Below, piece by piece: positions 23,313 to 35,249 of a DNA stretch of 64,000 nucleotides. The notes under the pieces were generated by a model. The model was not told the DNA's origin and searched no databases. It was given only the letters and a program-made list of their open reading frames with translations. Position 1 is the first letter of the stretch; every line of letters begins with the position of its first letter. Location: assembly GCA_026545225.1 (NCBI GenBank), contig CM048847.1:3472001-3536000 (forward strand). Reading direction: 5' to 3'. The stretch is from Cornus controversa (lineage: Eukaryota > Streptophyta > Magnoliopsida > Cornales > Cornaceae). The translations under genes were made by a program, and so were the position numbers.

Positions 23313-23557
23313 AATTTTTATGATCTTTCATGATTTAGGAGTGGAAATGGAATGTCATGGATGCATGGACTGATGCGAGGCCTATTGGGATGGATAGTGA
23401 TGAGTATACGCATGGATAATTACATGTGTATGATTAGCTTCCGCGGTAATTAAGAGATATGAGGGGGTTCATTGGGGTTTAATGAACGGGTTCACACCCG
23501 GGATTCGGGTCGGTCCGGGGGAGTCCCGGTGGTCCGAATTTTTGGGGCGTGACAGAA

Positions 23558-23569
23558 TGGTATCAGAGC
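23558..23569 (+). other. Primer-binding site of A (initiator tRNA-Met)
   Basis: TGGTATCAGAGC three bases after the LTR, followed by ACGAATACCTAGGGGCGACG, the same T-arm-like extension as in B. Confidence 0.95.
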
Positions 23570-24120
23570 ACTAGGACGAATACCTAGGGGCGACGGGTAA
23601 TGGATGGGTCACTTGTAGTTTCATGATAGGTTTGAACTTCGAGTTTGTTAACCTAGGAACACATGTAGACATGACATAGTTAATTAGAGAACTTATGTTC
23701 ATGTGGAATGTGCTTACATGATAATATGTTAAGTGCTATGTGATAACATGTATTGTATGTTATATGTTGAATTGAGAACATATTTTTGTGATAACATGCA
23801 TATATGTTATGTGTTGACTTGAGAACATGTTTATGTGATTAAATATGTTTTGTAAAGCATGTTTATATGTTACGTATGCAAATGATAACATGTGGTTATG
23901 TTGTGAGATGGTCGATCATGTTGAACACAAAACATGTGATAACTTGTTGTGTTGAATCATTTCTTGAATTGATAGAAACATGCCACCTAGACGTCGTGGA
24001 GGAGGAGTTGGGGGTGAATGTTTGAACTTGAGTAAATTCCTTTGGATTTAATGGACAAGTGATGGTTTGTATGTTCAGAGGGATATATTTAGGTTCTGAT
24101 TGAACCTTAAGGTGTGAGGA

Positions 24121-24210
24121 CAAGAATGACATGTTGTCGGAGTTGGGCTAGTGAGGAAAAATGGCCCGGCCGGACATTTTTCTTTGATTAGCGTTTCTCT
24201 TACAATGTGT
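24121..24210 (+). promoter_or_regulatory. Conserved candidate RNA structure block in A
   Basis: Hairpin GACA-TGT-TGTC (24128-24138), then GGAGTTGGGCTAG, an AATGGC flank, palindrome CCGGCCGG (24166-24173), and ACATTTTTCTTTGATTAGCG. Both the hairpin and the palindrome differ from B at paired positions in a way that keeps pairing. Confidence 0.5.
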
Positions 24211-24608
24211 TGGGTCCAAGTAGTTATAGAGTTAACTCGTTGGGTATTGACGAGTAAGGGACTGAGGTTAAAGTGTTTTGAATACAAAGGATATTTTTTT
24301 TTTCCATGGGGTTAGAGGTGTCAACCTTGGATAGAGCTTTATGTATTGATAGTCCATTTAGGGTGGAGTGACCCTAGAAACGGAATGTTTGGGTTATATG
24401 AAATGAGTTAAAAGTTGTGTGATAAGTTTTGGATATGATTTTTAGCTAGTTCCTTGGAGTGGAAGGATGCAGCGAGACATGATTCTTTTCTCGGATAATT
24501 GGTGATGGAAATTGATTGGTTAATGAGATTGTGAAATCAGTGGGATGTAAGATCCTAGACTTGGTGTTGGATTCCATCGGGTTATAGTCTATGGAACTGG
24601 GCAGTGGT

Positions 24609-24731
24609 ATGTGGCTTGTTTCGGCAAGTGCACAGGATTTATGTGGCTTGCTTTGGCAAGTGCACTGTTTATGTGGCTTGTTTAGACAAGTGCACGGGAT
24701 TTATGTGGTTTGTTTCGACAATTGCACTGAA
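24609..24731 (+). repeat. 31-bp tandem hairpin array in A interior
   Basis: Four units starting TATGTGG at 24609, 24640, 24670 and 24702. The hairpins read CTTGT-TTCG-GCAAG, CTTGC-TTTG-GCAAG, CTTGT-TTAG-ACAAG and TTGT-TTCG-ACAA. Three are followed by the palindrome GTGCAC. The closing pair changes from C-G to T-A in step. Confidence 0.75.
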
Positions 24732-25073
24732 TTGTAGACTATGCCCAGGATGGTACGCCATTATTATAAATCATTTTTTTTCAATGGTGGATTGTGTGAA
24801 TATGGTAGTTGGTTTGGAAAGGATTTGGAAACCTTGGGTAGGGCAGTTTGTGTTGATACGCCTGTGGGCGGTACAGTGATCCTTTATAGGGTATGTCGGG
24901 GATGTGCTATTGAGATAGCCGGGAGGACACTTGAATTTGATTTCATTCTCCTTGATAAGAGTAGTTTTGATATCATCCTTGGGATGGATTAGTTATCGGA
25001 GTTTCATGCGACCATTGATTGTTTTAGAGGGAGAGTAACGATTTGTACGCCCGAGAGGGATTACTTTTGTTTT

Positions 25074-28000
25074 GTGGGAGATCGGAGTGACTTCTATGCT
25101 TCATTATGTTATGGCATTAGCAGTCGTGAGCGACACAGTTTTATCTTGGCTAGTCTTTTGGCTGAGGGGGAGGAGGTTCTGAGAGAGGTATATCCAGCAG
25201 TGGTGTGTGAATTTGTGGATGTCTTTCCAGAGGATTTGATAGAATTGCCTCCCAAGAGAGAGGTAGAGTTTGGTATTGATCTTATGCCTGGTACGGCGCC
25301 CATTTCTATGGCACCATATCGGATGGCACCGGTAGAGTTGGTAGAACTAAAATGCCAATTGGACGATTTGAAAGCTAAAGGCTTTATTAGACCGAGTGCG
25401 TCACCGTGGGGAGCACCGGTGTTATTTGCTAAGAAGAAAGATGGTGCTTTGAGATTGTGCATTGATTACCGGAAGTTGAATCATGTGACAATCAAGAATA
25501 AGTATCCATTACCGAGGATAGACGACCTATTTGATCAATTGAAGGGAGCTCACTACTTCTCAAAAATTGACTTAAGGTCGGGTTATTATCAATTGAGGGT
25601 AAAGGAAGAGGATATTCATAAAACGGCTTTTCGTACGCGTTATGGACATTATGAATTCCTCGTAATGCCATTCGGTTTGACTAATGCACCAGTGGCATTT
25701 ATGGACTTGATGAACCGCGCATTTCATGAGTACCTTGACACTTTTGTGGTAGTGTTTGTGGATGATATACTTGTATACTCATCTTCGGAGGAAGAGCATG
25801 AGTTGCACTTGAGGACAGTTTTGCAGATCCTTAGAGAGCACCGATTGTACGCTAAGTACGAAAAGTGCGAGTTTTGGCTCCAAGAGGTGAAATTCCTTGG
25901 GCATGTTATTTCCGAAGGTGGAGTCTCAGTGGACCCATCTAAGATTGAGGCCGTGATGAGTTGGGAGAGTCCGAAGAGTGTCTTCGAGATTCGGAGTTTT
26001 CTTGGGTTGGCAGGCTACTATAGGAGGTTTGTGAAAGACTTCTCTAGTATTGCAGCACCTATGACACGACTTACTCGTAAAGGTGTGAAATTTGTGTGGA
26101 ATGAAGCATGTGAGTTGGCTTTCCGTGAATTGAAGAAGCGGTTAACTACAGCTCCTATTTTAGTGATACCCGAGCGTGGCTTGGGATATGTGATTTATTG
26201 TGATGCTTCGGGGAGTGGACTGGGTTGTGTGCTGATGCAATGTGATAGAGTAGTTGCTTACGGGTCTAGACAATTAAAGACTCATGAGCACAACTATCCT
26301 ACGCATGATCTGGAGTTAGCAGCGGTGATCTTCGCCTTGAAAGGGTGGAGACACTACTTGTATGGTGAGAAATTCGAGGTTTACTCGGATCACAAGAGTC
26401 TCAAGTACCTTTTCTCCCAAAAGGACTTGAACATGAGGCAGAGGAGATGGGTTGAGTACATGGAGGACTACAATTTTGATTTGCAATACCATCCGAGTAA
26501 AGCAAATGTGGTGGCTGATGCGTTGAGCAGAAAGTCTCATGGGACTCTAGCTAGCATAGCCATTCGGGAGTGGAAAATGATAGAAGATTTCTCAGAGTTG
26601 AGATTATATTTCAGTGATGATAGTGAACCAGCTATGTTGTTTAGCTTGGTAGCACAACCAATGCTTGTGGGTAAGGTGATTGAGGCACAGAAGAAAGATA
26701 GTGAGTTAGAGTCTATTCACTCACAGATCATTGGTGGTAGTACCGTAGCGGGTTGGACCTTGCATTCCGATGGGGGTCTACGATTCAGAGGGTTGATGGC
26801 AGTTCCTTTGGATTGTCGTGATGACGTATTACGGGAATTTCATCATTCTCGTTTTGCAGTTCATCCTGGTGGCACCAAAATGTATCACAATGTGAGGTGC
26901 CAATATTGGTGGCGAGGTATGAAGAAAGATGTGGCACAGTTTGTAGCGAGATGTCTTACTTGTCAGCAAGTGAAAGCGAAACATCAAAGGCCGGCTGGAT
27001 TGTTGCAACCATTACCAGTGTCAGAATGGAAATGGGAACATATTACCATGGATTTTGTTACGAGTCTTCCAAGATCGAACAAGGGCAATGATACAATTTG
27101 GGTTGTTGTGGATAGGTTGACCAAAACAGCTCACTTCTTGCCTATGAGATTGAATGATGATGTGAGGAGGCTCAGTAAGCAGTATGTGGAGCAGATTGTG
27201 AGATTACATGGGGTTCCAGTATCCATTGTGTCGGATAGGGATCCACGGTTCACTTCAAGATTTTGGCAGGGATTCCAGGCGGTGTTGGACACCGAGCTGC
27301 ATTTTAGCACAGCATTCCATCCTCAGACTGATGGACAGTCGGAGCGTACTATACAGATATTGGAGGATATGCTTCGTGCTTGTATACTTGATTTTGGTGG
27401 TGGTTGGGAGGACCATTTGCCACTTGTGGAGTTTGCGTACAACAACAATTATCAAGCCAGTATTGAGATGGCACCATTTGAGGCGTTATATGGCAGACCT
27501 TGTAGATCTCCAGTTTGTTGGACTGAGGTGGGCGAGACCGCAGCCTTAGGACCAGACATTGTGCAAGAGACTACTGAAAAGATTAAATTGATTAGGCAGC
27601 GATTGTTGACAGCTCAGAGTCGACAAAAGAGTTATGCCGATCGGAGGAGGAGACCATTATCCTTTGAGGTGGGGGACCATGTGTTCCTAAAGGTTTCACC
27701 ACGGAAAGGATTGATGCGCTTTGGGCGGAATGGCAAGTTGTCACCAAGGTATATTGGACCCTTTGAGATCCTTGAGTGTGTCGGTGCGGTGGCCTACAAG
27801 TTGGTTTTGCCGCTACAGTTGGAGAAGGTTCACAATGTGTTCCATGTTTCGATGTTGAGGAAATACGAACCTGATCCATCACATGTTCTAAGTTGGGTAG
27901 ACGTTGAGGTCGACGAGGATGTCACCTACGAGGAGAGACCGATACAGATTCTTGATGCTAGAGAGCAAGTTCTGAGGGGAAAGACCATTCTCTTGGTCAA

Positions 28001-28100
28001 GGTATTGTGGCATCATCACAATGTTGAGGAGGCTACGTGGGAACGGGAGCAGGAAGTTCGTTCTAAGTATCCCAACTTGTTTTCTCCAGGTGCGTTCTGA
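25074..28100 (+). CDS. Chromovirus pol: RT, RNase H, integrase, chromodomain
   Basis: A 1008-residue open frame. Reverse transcriptase covers about residues 60-270, with [15 protein letters not shown] (109-123), [11 protein letters not shown] (164-174), FGLTNAP (200-206) and the catalytic FVDD (228-231). RNase H runs about 365-490, with [10 protein letters not shown] (375-384), E414, SDH (438-440) and ADALSR (481-486). Integrase has an HHCC zinc finger with CLTC (627-630) and a D,D35E triad at D660, D721 and E757; a GPY-like segment near 890-900 (YIGPFEI) and a chromodomain (about 943-1003, [10 protein letters not shown]...[16 protein letters not shown]) close the protein. These copy RNA to DNA and insert it; the chromodomain of this class is thought to guide insertion to heterochromatin. 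The first Met is only the start of the open frame, since in this family the domains are made as part of a Gag-Pol polyprotein. Confidence 0.95.
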   Translation: MGDRSDFYASLCYGISSRERHSFILASLLAEGEEVLREVYPAVVCEFVDVFPEDLIELPPKREVEFGIDLMPGTAPISMAPYRMAPVELVELKCQLDDLKAKGFIRPSASPWGAPVLFAKKKDGALRLCIDYRKLNHVTIKNKYPLPRIDDLFDQLKGAHYFSKIDLRSGYYQLRVKEEDIHKTAFRTRYGHYEFLVMPFGLTNAPVAFMDLMNRAFHEYLDTFVVVFVDDILVYSSSEEEHELHLRTVLQILREHRLYAKYEKCEFWLQEVKFLGHVISEGGVSVDPSKIEAVMSWESPKSVFEIRSFLGLAGYYRRFVKDFSSIAAPMTRLTRKGVKFVWNEACELAFRELKKRLTTAPILVIPERGLGYVIYCDASGSGLGCVLMQCDRVVAYGSRQLKTHEHNYPTHDLELAAVIFALKGWRHYLYGEKFEVYSDHKSLKYLFSQKDLNMRQRRWVEYMEDYNFDLQYHPSKANVVADALSRKSHGTLASIAIREWKMIEDFSELRLYFSDDSEPAMLFSLVAQPMLVGKVIEAQKKDSELESIHSQIIGGSTVAGWTLHSDGGLRFRGLMAVPLDCRDDVLREFHHSRFAVHPGGTKMYHNVRCQYWWRGMKKDVAQFVARCLTCQQVKAKHQRPAGLLQPLPVSEWKWEHITMDFVTSLPRSNKGNDTIWVVVDRLTKTAHFLPMRLNDDVRRLSKQYVEQIVRLHGVPVSIVSDRDPRFTSRFWQGFQAVLDTELHFSTAFHPQTDGQSERTIQILEDMLRACILDFGGGWEDHLPLVEFAYNNNYQASIEMAPFEALYGRPCRSPVCWTEVGETAALGPDIVQETTEKIKLIRQRLLTAQSRQKSYADRRRRPLSFEVGDHVFLKVSPRKGLMRFGRNGKLSPRYIGPFEILECVGAVAYKLVLPLQLEKVHNVFHVSMLRKYEPDPSHVLSWVDVEVDEDVTYEERPIQILDAREQVLRGKTILLVKVLWHHHNVEEATWEREQEVRSKYPNLFSPGAF

Positions 28101-28134
28101 TTTCGGGGATGAAATCCTTTTAAGTTGGGTAGGT
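28101..28134 (+). other. Pre-PPT motif and polypurine tract of A
   Basis: TTTCGGGGATGAAATCC is the counterpart of B's TTTCGAGGACGAAAT motif, followed by AAGTTGGGTAGGT before the LTR. The purine run is less pure than B's. Confidence 0.65.
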
Positions 28135-30645
28135 TGTAAGGACCGTGACCATTTTTGGCCGATTTTCTTGAATTTTCATTTAATTGTCATATTAAGACAT
28201 TAAATGATTGTATATGTGTTTTAAATGTAAAATGCATGTTTAGATAACTTATTTAAGATTTGGAGAAGTTTTTGGAGCGTTTGGCAAAAGTTGACTTTTT
28301 CGGGTCCGGTCAACCTAGGGGCGCGGGCCCCGTGGGCCCAGAAAATCCAAAAGTCTCAGAATGACCTCAAATTTTGAGGATAGCTTAAATAAAATATTTG
28401 ACGCGCAACGGAATTGATTTCGTGTCAATCGGAGTTACGGAACTCCGAAAATGAGCCCGGGAAGGTTTAGTGAAAAGGTGATGGCATGCTTGTAATTATG
28501 AGTAGATCATTTAGGCTATAAATAGCCATGGGATCTCAGCCATTATCACTCTCTTCTCACAGCCGTGTAAGCATCTATACATATATATACATAGCTTCTT
28601 CATCTTCTTCCTTTCTTCATGAATTTTGAGGGGCTTCGAGTGAGAGTTTGATTTCGCCGAAGAAGGAAGAAACGATCTACGCGTTGAGAGCTTGAGATTG
28701 ATCGGTCCAAAATCATTTTTGGAGAAGGTTGATCTTTTGGGTGAGATTTGGGGGAATTCAATTGGAAGCTCTTCCAATTTGAGGTAGGGATGTTTAACTC
28801 ATAAAATCCGGGATTCTTGTGAGTATATTGGTTGTCTATGACAACCAATTGGTTATGTGGAGTAAATAGATGTTCCTCAATGTTGAAGCATGCTATTTTA
28901 TATCATTAAATGTGCTCACAATGTTGGTTGATATGATTGTATGCTTATAAATGCCTTAGAGAAATTTATGAGCATGTTGGGATTGATTTGTGAAATTATG
29001 TTGGTGGATTCATGTATAATAGTGAGGATGACTTCATGTGTTTGATAAATTGCTTTAAAAACATTGCGAAGGATGTGTGTTATGTGAAATGTAGAGGTGT
29101 GAAACATGTCCATTGTAAATGCATATGATGCCTAAATGGGAATTTGTTTAAGTGTGATTGTTAGATGCCTTATTGGTTGTAAATGATGAATGTACATTTG
29201 AATAAATTGTGGGGTTCATCTTCATTGGTATGGTGAGGGAGGCAAGTAATGTGAACGGTGGAATCCATTCGGTAAAACGGCGAGGTATTCCGGTAAAGGT
29301 AACCCTCGTGAGGTATTCCGGTCAAGGTACCCTCATGGATTGATGTGTAGTGAGGTATTCCGGTAAAGGTAACCCTCAAGAGGTATTCCGGTAAAGGTAA
29401 CCCTCTATAGGTGGGATTGGTTGTCCATGGGGATTGGAGACCAATATGTGGGAAGGATGAGGGAGTCGTGCATATCATGTTGCATTCTACCTTGTTTGTG
29501 ATATGGTTGTGTGTGCGCATGAATTTCCAATATGTTAAATGCAAAATGTATGGTTACGTGGTACTCACGGAGTTGGTGGAATTATGTTTTAAATGTTTCT
29601 ACTGAGCTTGTGGTTGCTCATCCCATGTGGATTAACATTTTTCAGGAAATGGAAAGGAGGTGATGGAGACTCCCCAATAGTACATTGGCGTGGAGTGGTT
29701 TTGGTCCTTTTGAAGACTTTATGTTGTTTTGTTGGAATGCATGTCCGGATTGTGGACCATATGCATGATATGAATATGTAAAGACCATTTGTTTTCTGAA
29801 AACATGTTTTATTGGTGCTTTACGGTTTCATGCACTTAAATCTAAATTTTTGGTGTATGTGGTTTGTGACTTGTAATTTTGCACAATGTATGTATATGGA
29901 AAGATAATTGTGTTAGCTTCGTTTTGATGGGTCATGGACATTATTTCGATTTATATTGAGAAAGATAGGCATGTTTTGGTGCAAGGGTTGGAAATCTGAC
30001 CTACACCCACTAAATTGAGTATAACTTGAGTTGTGGTTGGTATTTTTGAATGATTCAAGTTGGGTTAGAAACTAGACATCTTGAGGATGATTCATGTCAA
30101 ATTTCAGGTCAAACGGAGTTACGGGTTGTGAGATATTAGTATTTGAAGTCAGGTTGAGGAGTGCTGTCAAAATTTCGGAACTGGTGCAGTTTGAGGTGGC
30201 TCAAAGTCCACTTTGAGGCGCCTGGAAAAGTTTGAGGTGGCTCAAAGTCGACTTTGAGGCGCCTGAAAATCTTTGAGACGCCTCAAAGTGGAGTTTGAGG
30301 CGCCTCAAAGTGCATTTTTGATAACTTTAACCCTACTGGAAGTTCCAGGCGACTCAAACTCAAGTTTGAGGCGCCTCAAAGTCTCAGGAACCTTAAAAAT
30401 GTGAATTTTTATGATCTTTCATGATTTAGGAGTGGAAATGGAATGTCATGGATGCATGGACTGATGCGAGGCCTATTGGGATGGATAGTGATGAGTATAC
30501 GCATGGATAATTACATGTGTATGATTAGCTTCCGCGGTAATTAAGAGATATGAGGGGGTTCATTGGGGTTTAATGAACGGGTTCACACCCGGGATTCGGG
30601 TCGGTCCGGGGGAGTCCCGGTGGTCCGAATTTTTGGGGCGTGACA
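28135..30645 (+). mobile_element. 3' LTR of A
   Basis: 2511 bp, 8 base differences from the 5' LTR by eye, no length difference. Ends GGGGCGTGACA and is followed by the CTTCC target duplication. Confidence 0.97.
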
Positions 30646-31684
30646 CTTCCTCTGCCTGAGCAAATGTGAAACACGGCCCAGTCCCCTTAGTACACACACA
30701 TACTAAAACACAAACTCTAGAGCAGTTCAAACCAACCTACTCTCATCCTCTGTACTCATTGGTAAACACCTACCAATCTATCCACATCTGTAGTCTCAGG
30801 TAGCAACCTTGACTATCAGTACCAATCACTTTCAGTGACGTATCCCTACTATTGGGAATTCTTTATTCATCGTCATCCGGACGAAACAACTCAACGTCTA
30901 CAAGATCCAGCGTATTGTAAGAGGAACGCTAATCCAAGAAAAATGTTTGATCAGGCCATTTCTCCCAATTAGCCCAACTCTGGCAATATGCCTTCCTTGT
31001 ATCCCATCTCAATCTCAATTGCCAACCTCGGCAATACACTTATTAACAACACATCATAGCCCCTAAGTGTCTGTAAGGACTTAAAACACTTGCAAACTTC
31101 CTTGCGGTACCTCTTCATTGCTCACTAATGAGACTTAATCACCAAATCAAAGGTCTAAACTCAACCAATTCTGGGAGTCATTACCAATCAAAACTAGTTT
31201 CACACACTAACACTTTGATCATTCATTAGGATTGCTCACACCGAGCAAGTCATTCCACTATCATCCATAGGTAACCAAACCTATCATTTAGACAACTATC
31301 AACCATTGCCTATCTCCAAATCAACACGTGATTTGACCATCCGTCCTTAGGTATTCGAACCTATGACTTTGATACCCTAGGTTTTCAAACCTAATGCTTT
31401 AACAGCAATCCAGAGTTCCTCAAATCCACAACCCTTACCCGTCGCCCCTAGGTATTCCAACCTAGTGCTCTGATAGATACCATCCTGGCATCAGGTACAT
31501 AATCCAATATTCTCAAACCATACACGTGATATGTCCATTCCCATCGACCCTAGGTATTCCAACCTAGTGTTCTGATACCATGCTGTTGGTATCAGACACC
31601 TGATCTAATCCTCGAAATCCCAAACAATATCTGAACACCACCCGTCGTCCCTAGGTATTCTGACCTAGAGCTCTGATACCATGT
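30646..31684 (-). other. Interior of D, PBS-side part
   Basis: Starts with the right CTTCC duplication of A and continues D's interior. It contains the conserved structure block (30905-30995; hairpin 30982-30992, palindrome TGATCA 30948-30953) and the PBS region. No coding domain was recognised. Confidence 0.85.
31430..31684 (-). repeat. PBS of D with tandem PBS-like copies
   Basis: The PBS proper is GCTCTGATACCA (31670-31681, reversed). A second copy, GTTCTGATACCA, lies at 31569-31580 and a third, GCTCTGATAGATACCA, at about 31467-31482, so the spacing is about 100 bp each time. Each is followed (on the - strand) by a CTAGGT...ACCTAG hairpin. The second copy forms a 10-bp inverted repeat with TGGTATCAGA at 31588. 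More degenerate copies continue to about 31330. Confidence 0.85.
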
Positions 31685-33659
31685 TGTCACGCCCCAGTTT
31701 CCGACACCCGGTTAGGAGTGAGGGAAACGGGGGTGAATCCGTAATTTCACCTCAAGTTCCCACACCTTAATCTCATTTTAATTCATTCTATTACGGAAGC
31801 ATTCTATATGTGCACCCTTCAGGTGACATAAGATCATCAATAGCCCTTGCAAATGATTTTCACGAAAATCGGGCATGACCCATTCTAAATAATCAGCCCC
31901 TGGTGTGATGTACCTGCTTTACAATTTATGTGGACACTTCTGGGCACGTGTCCCCCCAGCATTTATATCAAAACAATAAAATGGATACTTCTGGGCCCGT
32001 GTCCCCCCAAACTTTCTACAACATGCATAAAACAATCATAATTATACATGCCTCAGTCCTTGAATGTCCGTATTAAATCTATACATCACATGAATGAAAT
32101 ATATCTGAAGGAACTGAATCACCATATTCGCTCCATACATCTAACCCAAATGTCCTAGTTATACATTAAATTCTAAAGAATTTAACTACTACCTCTGCCA
32201 CCGGTACCATGAGTCCTCTAACTGACTCCGTAATCAGCAATACCTGCAAAACCTGGGAGGGGGTGAGCTCAAAGGCCCAACAAGGTATATAGAACCATAC
32301 TATCATCGCAGCAGCAGGTCGATCCTCACATATTCTCAAAACTATACATGCACTTAAATATATCATAATATTTAAAGTCATGCCCCTCCTAACATACATG
32401 AACCGATAATGCACATGGCAGTTTTTGCATTTATGAACATTTAAATCAACTATACATGACTTATGAAATCATTTACAACATGTTCAAGGCAGTACACATC
32501 CAACGTCATTATGTATAGAAAACATATATGAACAGAAGCATTTACATGAACAATGAAAATCACCTACCACGTCACCTACTCAACAAGATCCATGGAATCA
32601 TGCATGAATGCACATGCTCATGCATTTTTACCCAAACATCCACATTTCTCAAATCATGCATGATGCTTCACATAAGTGCAAATACATACGTATATAACTC
32701 ACACCAAACTAATTCATAGGGGGCTTTCTCATCACTCCAATAGTAAGGGTCTCTTCGGCACCCAAACTCTGCTTGTGCTTTATCGGGTTACTAACCCGAA
32801 GGGAGCACCTCCTCTTGGCCAAGTTTTGGGTCTTTCACCCTAGGGGCCATCCCCTTATCTTAATTTTCACACTCCTGCCCCAAAATCATATATTTAGTGC
32901 ATATAAGCACACCCATGCACTTATCCACACCATGAATGCATTTTTGTCAAATCAATGCATTTTCCTTTCACCTCAAGATTGTCACAATGTCATCACACTC
33001 ATATCATGGAAACCATCATGCTTATGCATTTTTCAAGAAAGTCACATCTCACATGCACAAATCTACAAACACCACATCTTCACGTTTTCACCAATGAACA
33101 CAGTTTTCATGAAAATCATTCATAATCACATTTGCACGTACACAACATATGTATATAGATGTCACATCTAGCATATAATCACATGTATACATATATTAGC
33201 ATAAATATAATCATGCTTTCATTTCAATCATGCATTTACTACGAGCATATACAATCACGCAAATATATATGTATATGTACATCACGTCACTCATACAGGT
33301 AGTAAAAACATACATAATACTTCACATATTTCATGCTTTCCAATGCCCTTCTATGCTATAATCAATCTAGCATGCATTTATACCACTGTACCACATATAT
33401 GATCACATATATATTTTTACGTATACTCAACTCATGCATAAGAATCACATATGCATGCAAGGCAACATCTAGCAAAATATACATATATAATTTAGCATAC
33501 TTTACATAGCTCAATCCCTAAATATGCATATGACAATGCAATTCGGTATCCGCACTTAACAATGCTCTTACCCTCCAAGCCCACACATATATATATATAT
33601 ATCTACCCACATATATATATATATATATCCTCACCTCCCACGCATATACATATACATCC

Positions 33660-33696
<37 letters not shown>

Positions 33697-34248
33697 TATA
33701 TATATATGCAAAGACCACATACGATCAAATTAAGCACATATGTAAAATTAATCAGCATAATTAAAATATACATAGAGATAGAGGCAAGAATCAACTTGCC
33801 TTAGGTCCCGCTTTTTCTGTGCCCGCGCCTGCCAAGCGGCCTATTTCCATGCTCGGTCCAGTCCTGTGCCGAAGTCCACACGAACAATCCCATGAACCAC
33901 TTTATCTCCTTTTTATCCCCATTCTTGGACCATTTTAATTAGGCCCAAGAATAATCACAACTATCTGCAACCCAATCACTTTGGCAAGCCCAATATCAAG
34001 GTCCAAATGTTAAGCCCATCTTTAATTTAAAAGTCTAAGTCCACACACTATCCATTATCACACACGTATATATATATATATATATATATATACACCTTCT
34101 TTGTGCCAAACTAAGCTGCCACTATTTTTAATCCAAGCTCAAACCAATGTTCAAGTCAAACCCACCATTGAGCCATCAATCCATAGTAGCCCCAAGTTCT
34201 CACCCTTAAAGTCACCATTCTCTACCTCTCTCGCTTGCTACCAAAACA
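31685..34248 (-). mobile_element. 5' LTR of D, incomplete at its outer end, inverted
   Basis: Matches 15361-17918 at offset 16324, rising to 16330 after AT-run length changes (AT runs at 33587-33630, 33663-33708 and 34066-34092). About two substitutions, both near 31695 and 31793. It ends within the LTR and meets satellite at AAAACA/AGCTACC. Confidence 0.92.
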
Positions 34249-35249
34249 AGCTACCGACCATTTTAAACTTGTTTCATTTGAGTTGTTTTGATTCGAAAAC
34301 CGCATTCCAAGAGAAGTCGTGCCATAATACTAATCGTACGCTGCTTTTTTCTAAATGAAACCATCAAAGCGTCCCAAAGAACGACGAGCATGTCGATCCG
34401 ATCTTCATCCATGTTTGTTTGAGTTGTTCTGAGTCGAAAAGAACAATTGCTTGTAATAATCAGGCATGACGACAACCGTATGGCGCTTTGGGTTAGAATT
34501 GACCATCTGGATGTTCAGAAAAATAGAGAATGACAACAACGGTTTCGAACTTGTTTCGTTTTACTTGTCCTGATTCGAAAAGTCCAATCCACGTGAAATC
34601 GTGCCATACTTAGAATTATACATTGCTTTATGCCAAATTCAACCATCAGGACATCCTGAATCAAAAATAGTAATTCCTTGCTGCACTCATGAATGATCAC
34701 AACCGTATGGTGCTCTATGCCAACTTCAACCATCTAGAAAAGTAAAAGAAACAATTCCCAAGCTATCAAGGATTTTAAACAAGTTTAGTTTGAGTTGTTC
34801 TGATTCAAAAACCCATTCCTTGAGAAGTCGTGCCATAATCAGAATCGTAAGTTTCTTTTTTCCATATTAGACCATCAAAGCATCCAAAAGAAGTGATGAA
34901 CATGTCAATCCGATCTTCATCACAACCGTATGGTGCTTCGTTCCAAGTTTGACCGTTTGGACATCTAAAGGAAACAATTAGCAAGCTACCGACCATTTTA
35001 AACTTGTTTCATTTGAGTTGTTTTGATTCGAAAACCGCATTCCAAGAGAAGTCATGCCATAATACTAATCGTACGCTGCTATTTTCTAAATGAAACCATC
35101 AAAGCATCCCAAAGAAACGACGAGCATGTCGATCCGATCTTCATCCATGTTTGTTTGAGTTGTTATGAGTCGAAAAGAATAATTGCTTGTAATAATCAGG
35201 CATGACGACAACCGTATGGCGCTTTGTGCTAGAATTGACCATCTGGATG

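Larger units (their letters stand above)
21044..23554 (+). mobile_element. 5' LTR of A
   Basis: TGTAAGGACCGTGACC...GGGGCGTGACA. It contains a TATA box, a 4-copy minisatellite (22191-22316), the GCTCATCCC...TTTTTCAGG motif (about 22525-22556) and a palindromic cassette (23096-23312). The counterpart 28135-30645 lies at a constant offset of 7091. Confidence 0.97.
23570..25073 (+). other. Leader and gag-side interior of A
   Basis: Begins with an AT-rich leader, then a gag-like start MPPRRRGGG near 23980, after which no long frame continues. From about 24121 it shares non-coding blocks with B and D. The end of a protease-like segment (FDIILGMD) is readable near 24970. The gag region looks broken. 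Confidence 0.65.
21044..30645 (+). mobile_element. Element A: Tekay/Del-type chromovirus with both LTRs
   Basis: 9.6 kb element with 2511-bp LTRs at 21044-23554 and 28135-30645, PBS at 23558-23569, an RT-RNase H-integrase-chromodomain frame at 25074-28100, and a 5-bp target duplication. The gag and protease part is not recognisable as one frame, so the element looks broken at the 5' side of its interior (at least two breaks), while the rest of pol reads open. About 8 differences between LTRs in 2511 bp (0.3%) give roughly 0.1 million years at a generic 1.3e-8 rate. It is inserted opposite in orientation into D. Long LTRs and the chromodomain sequence favour the Tekay/Del clade over CRM, Galadriel or Reina. 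Confidence 0.93.
15361..34248 (-). mobile_element. Element D: non-autonomous long-LTR gypsy element, interrupted by element A
   Basis: In reverse orientation: 5' LTR 34248-31685 (incomplete at its outer end), PBS 31681-31670, interior 31684-30646 and 21043-19182, polypurine tract 19195-19182, 3' LTR 19181-15361. The interior is about 2.9 kb without coding domains and matches B's interior. Element A occupies 21044-30645. The two LTRs differ by about two substitutions plus AT-run lengths over 2.56 kb (under 0.1%), so the insertion looks very young. It lies inside LTR C. Confidence 0.88.

Noticed and set aside
27592-27882. Antisense frames inside the pol gene of A
   Set aside because: Shadows of the pol reading frame; the sense strand carries clear integrase motifs.
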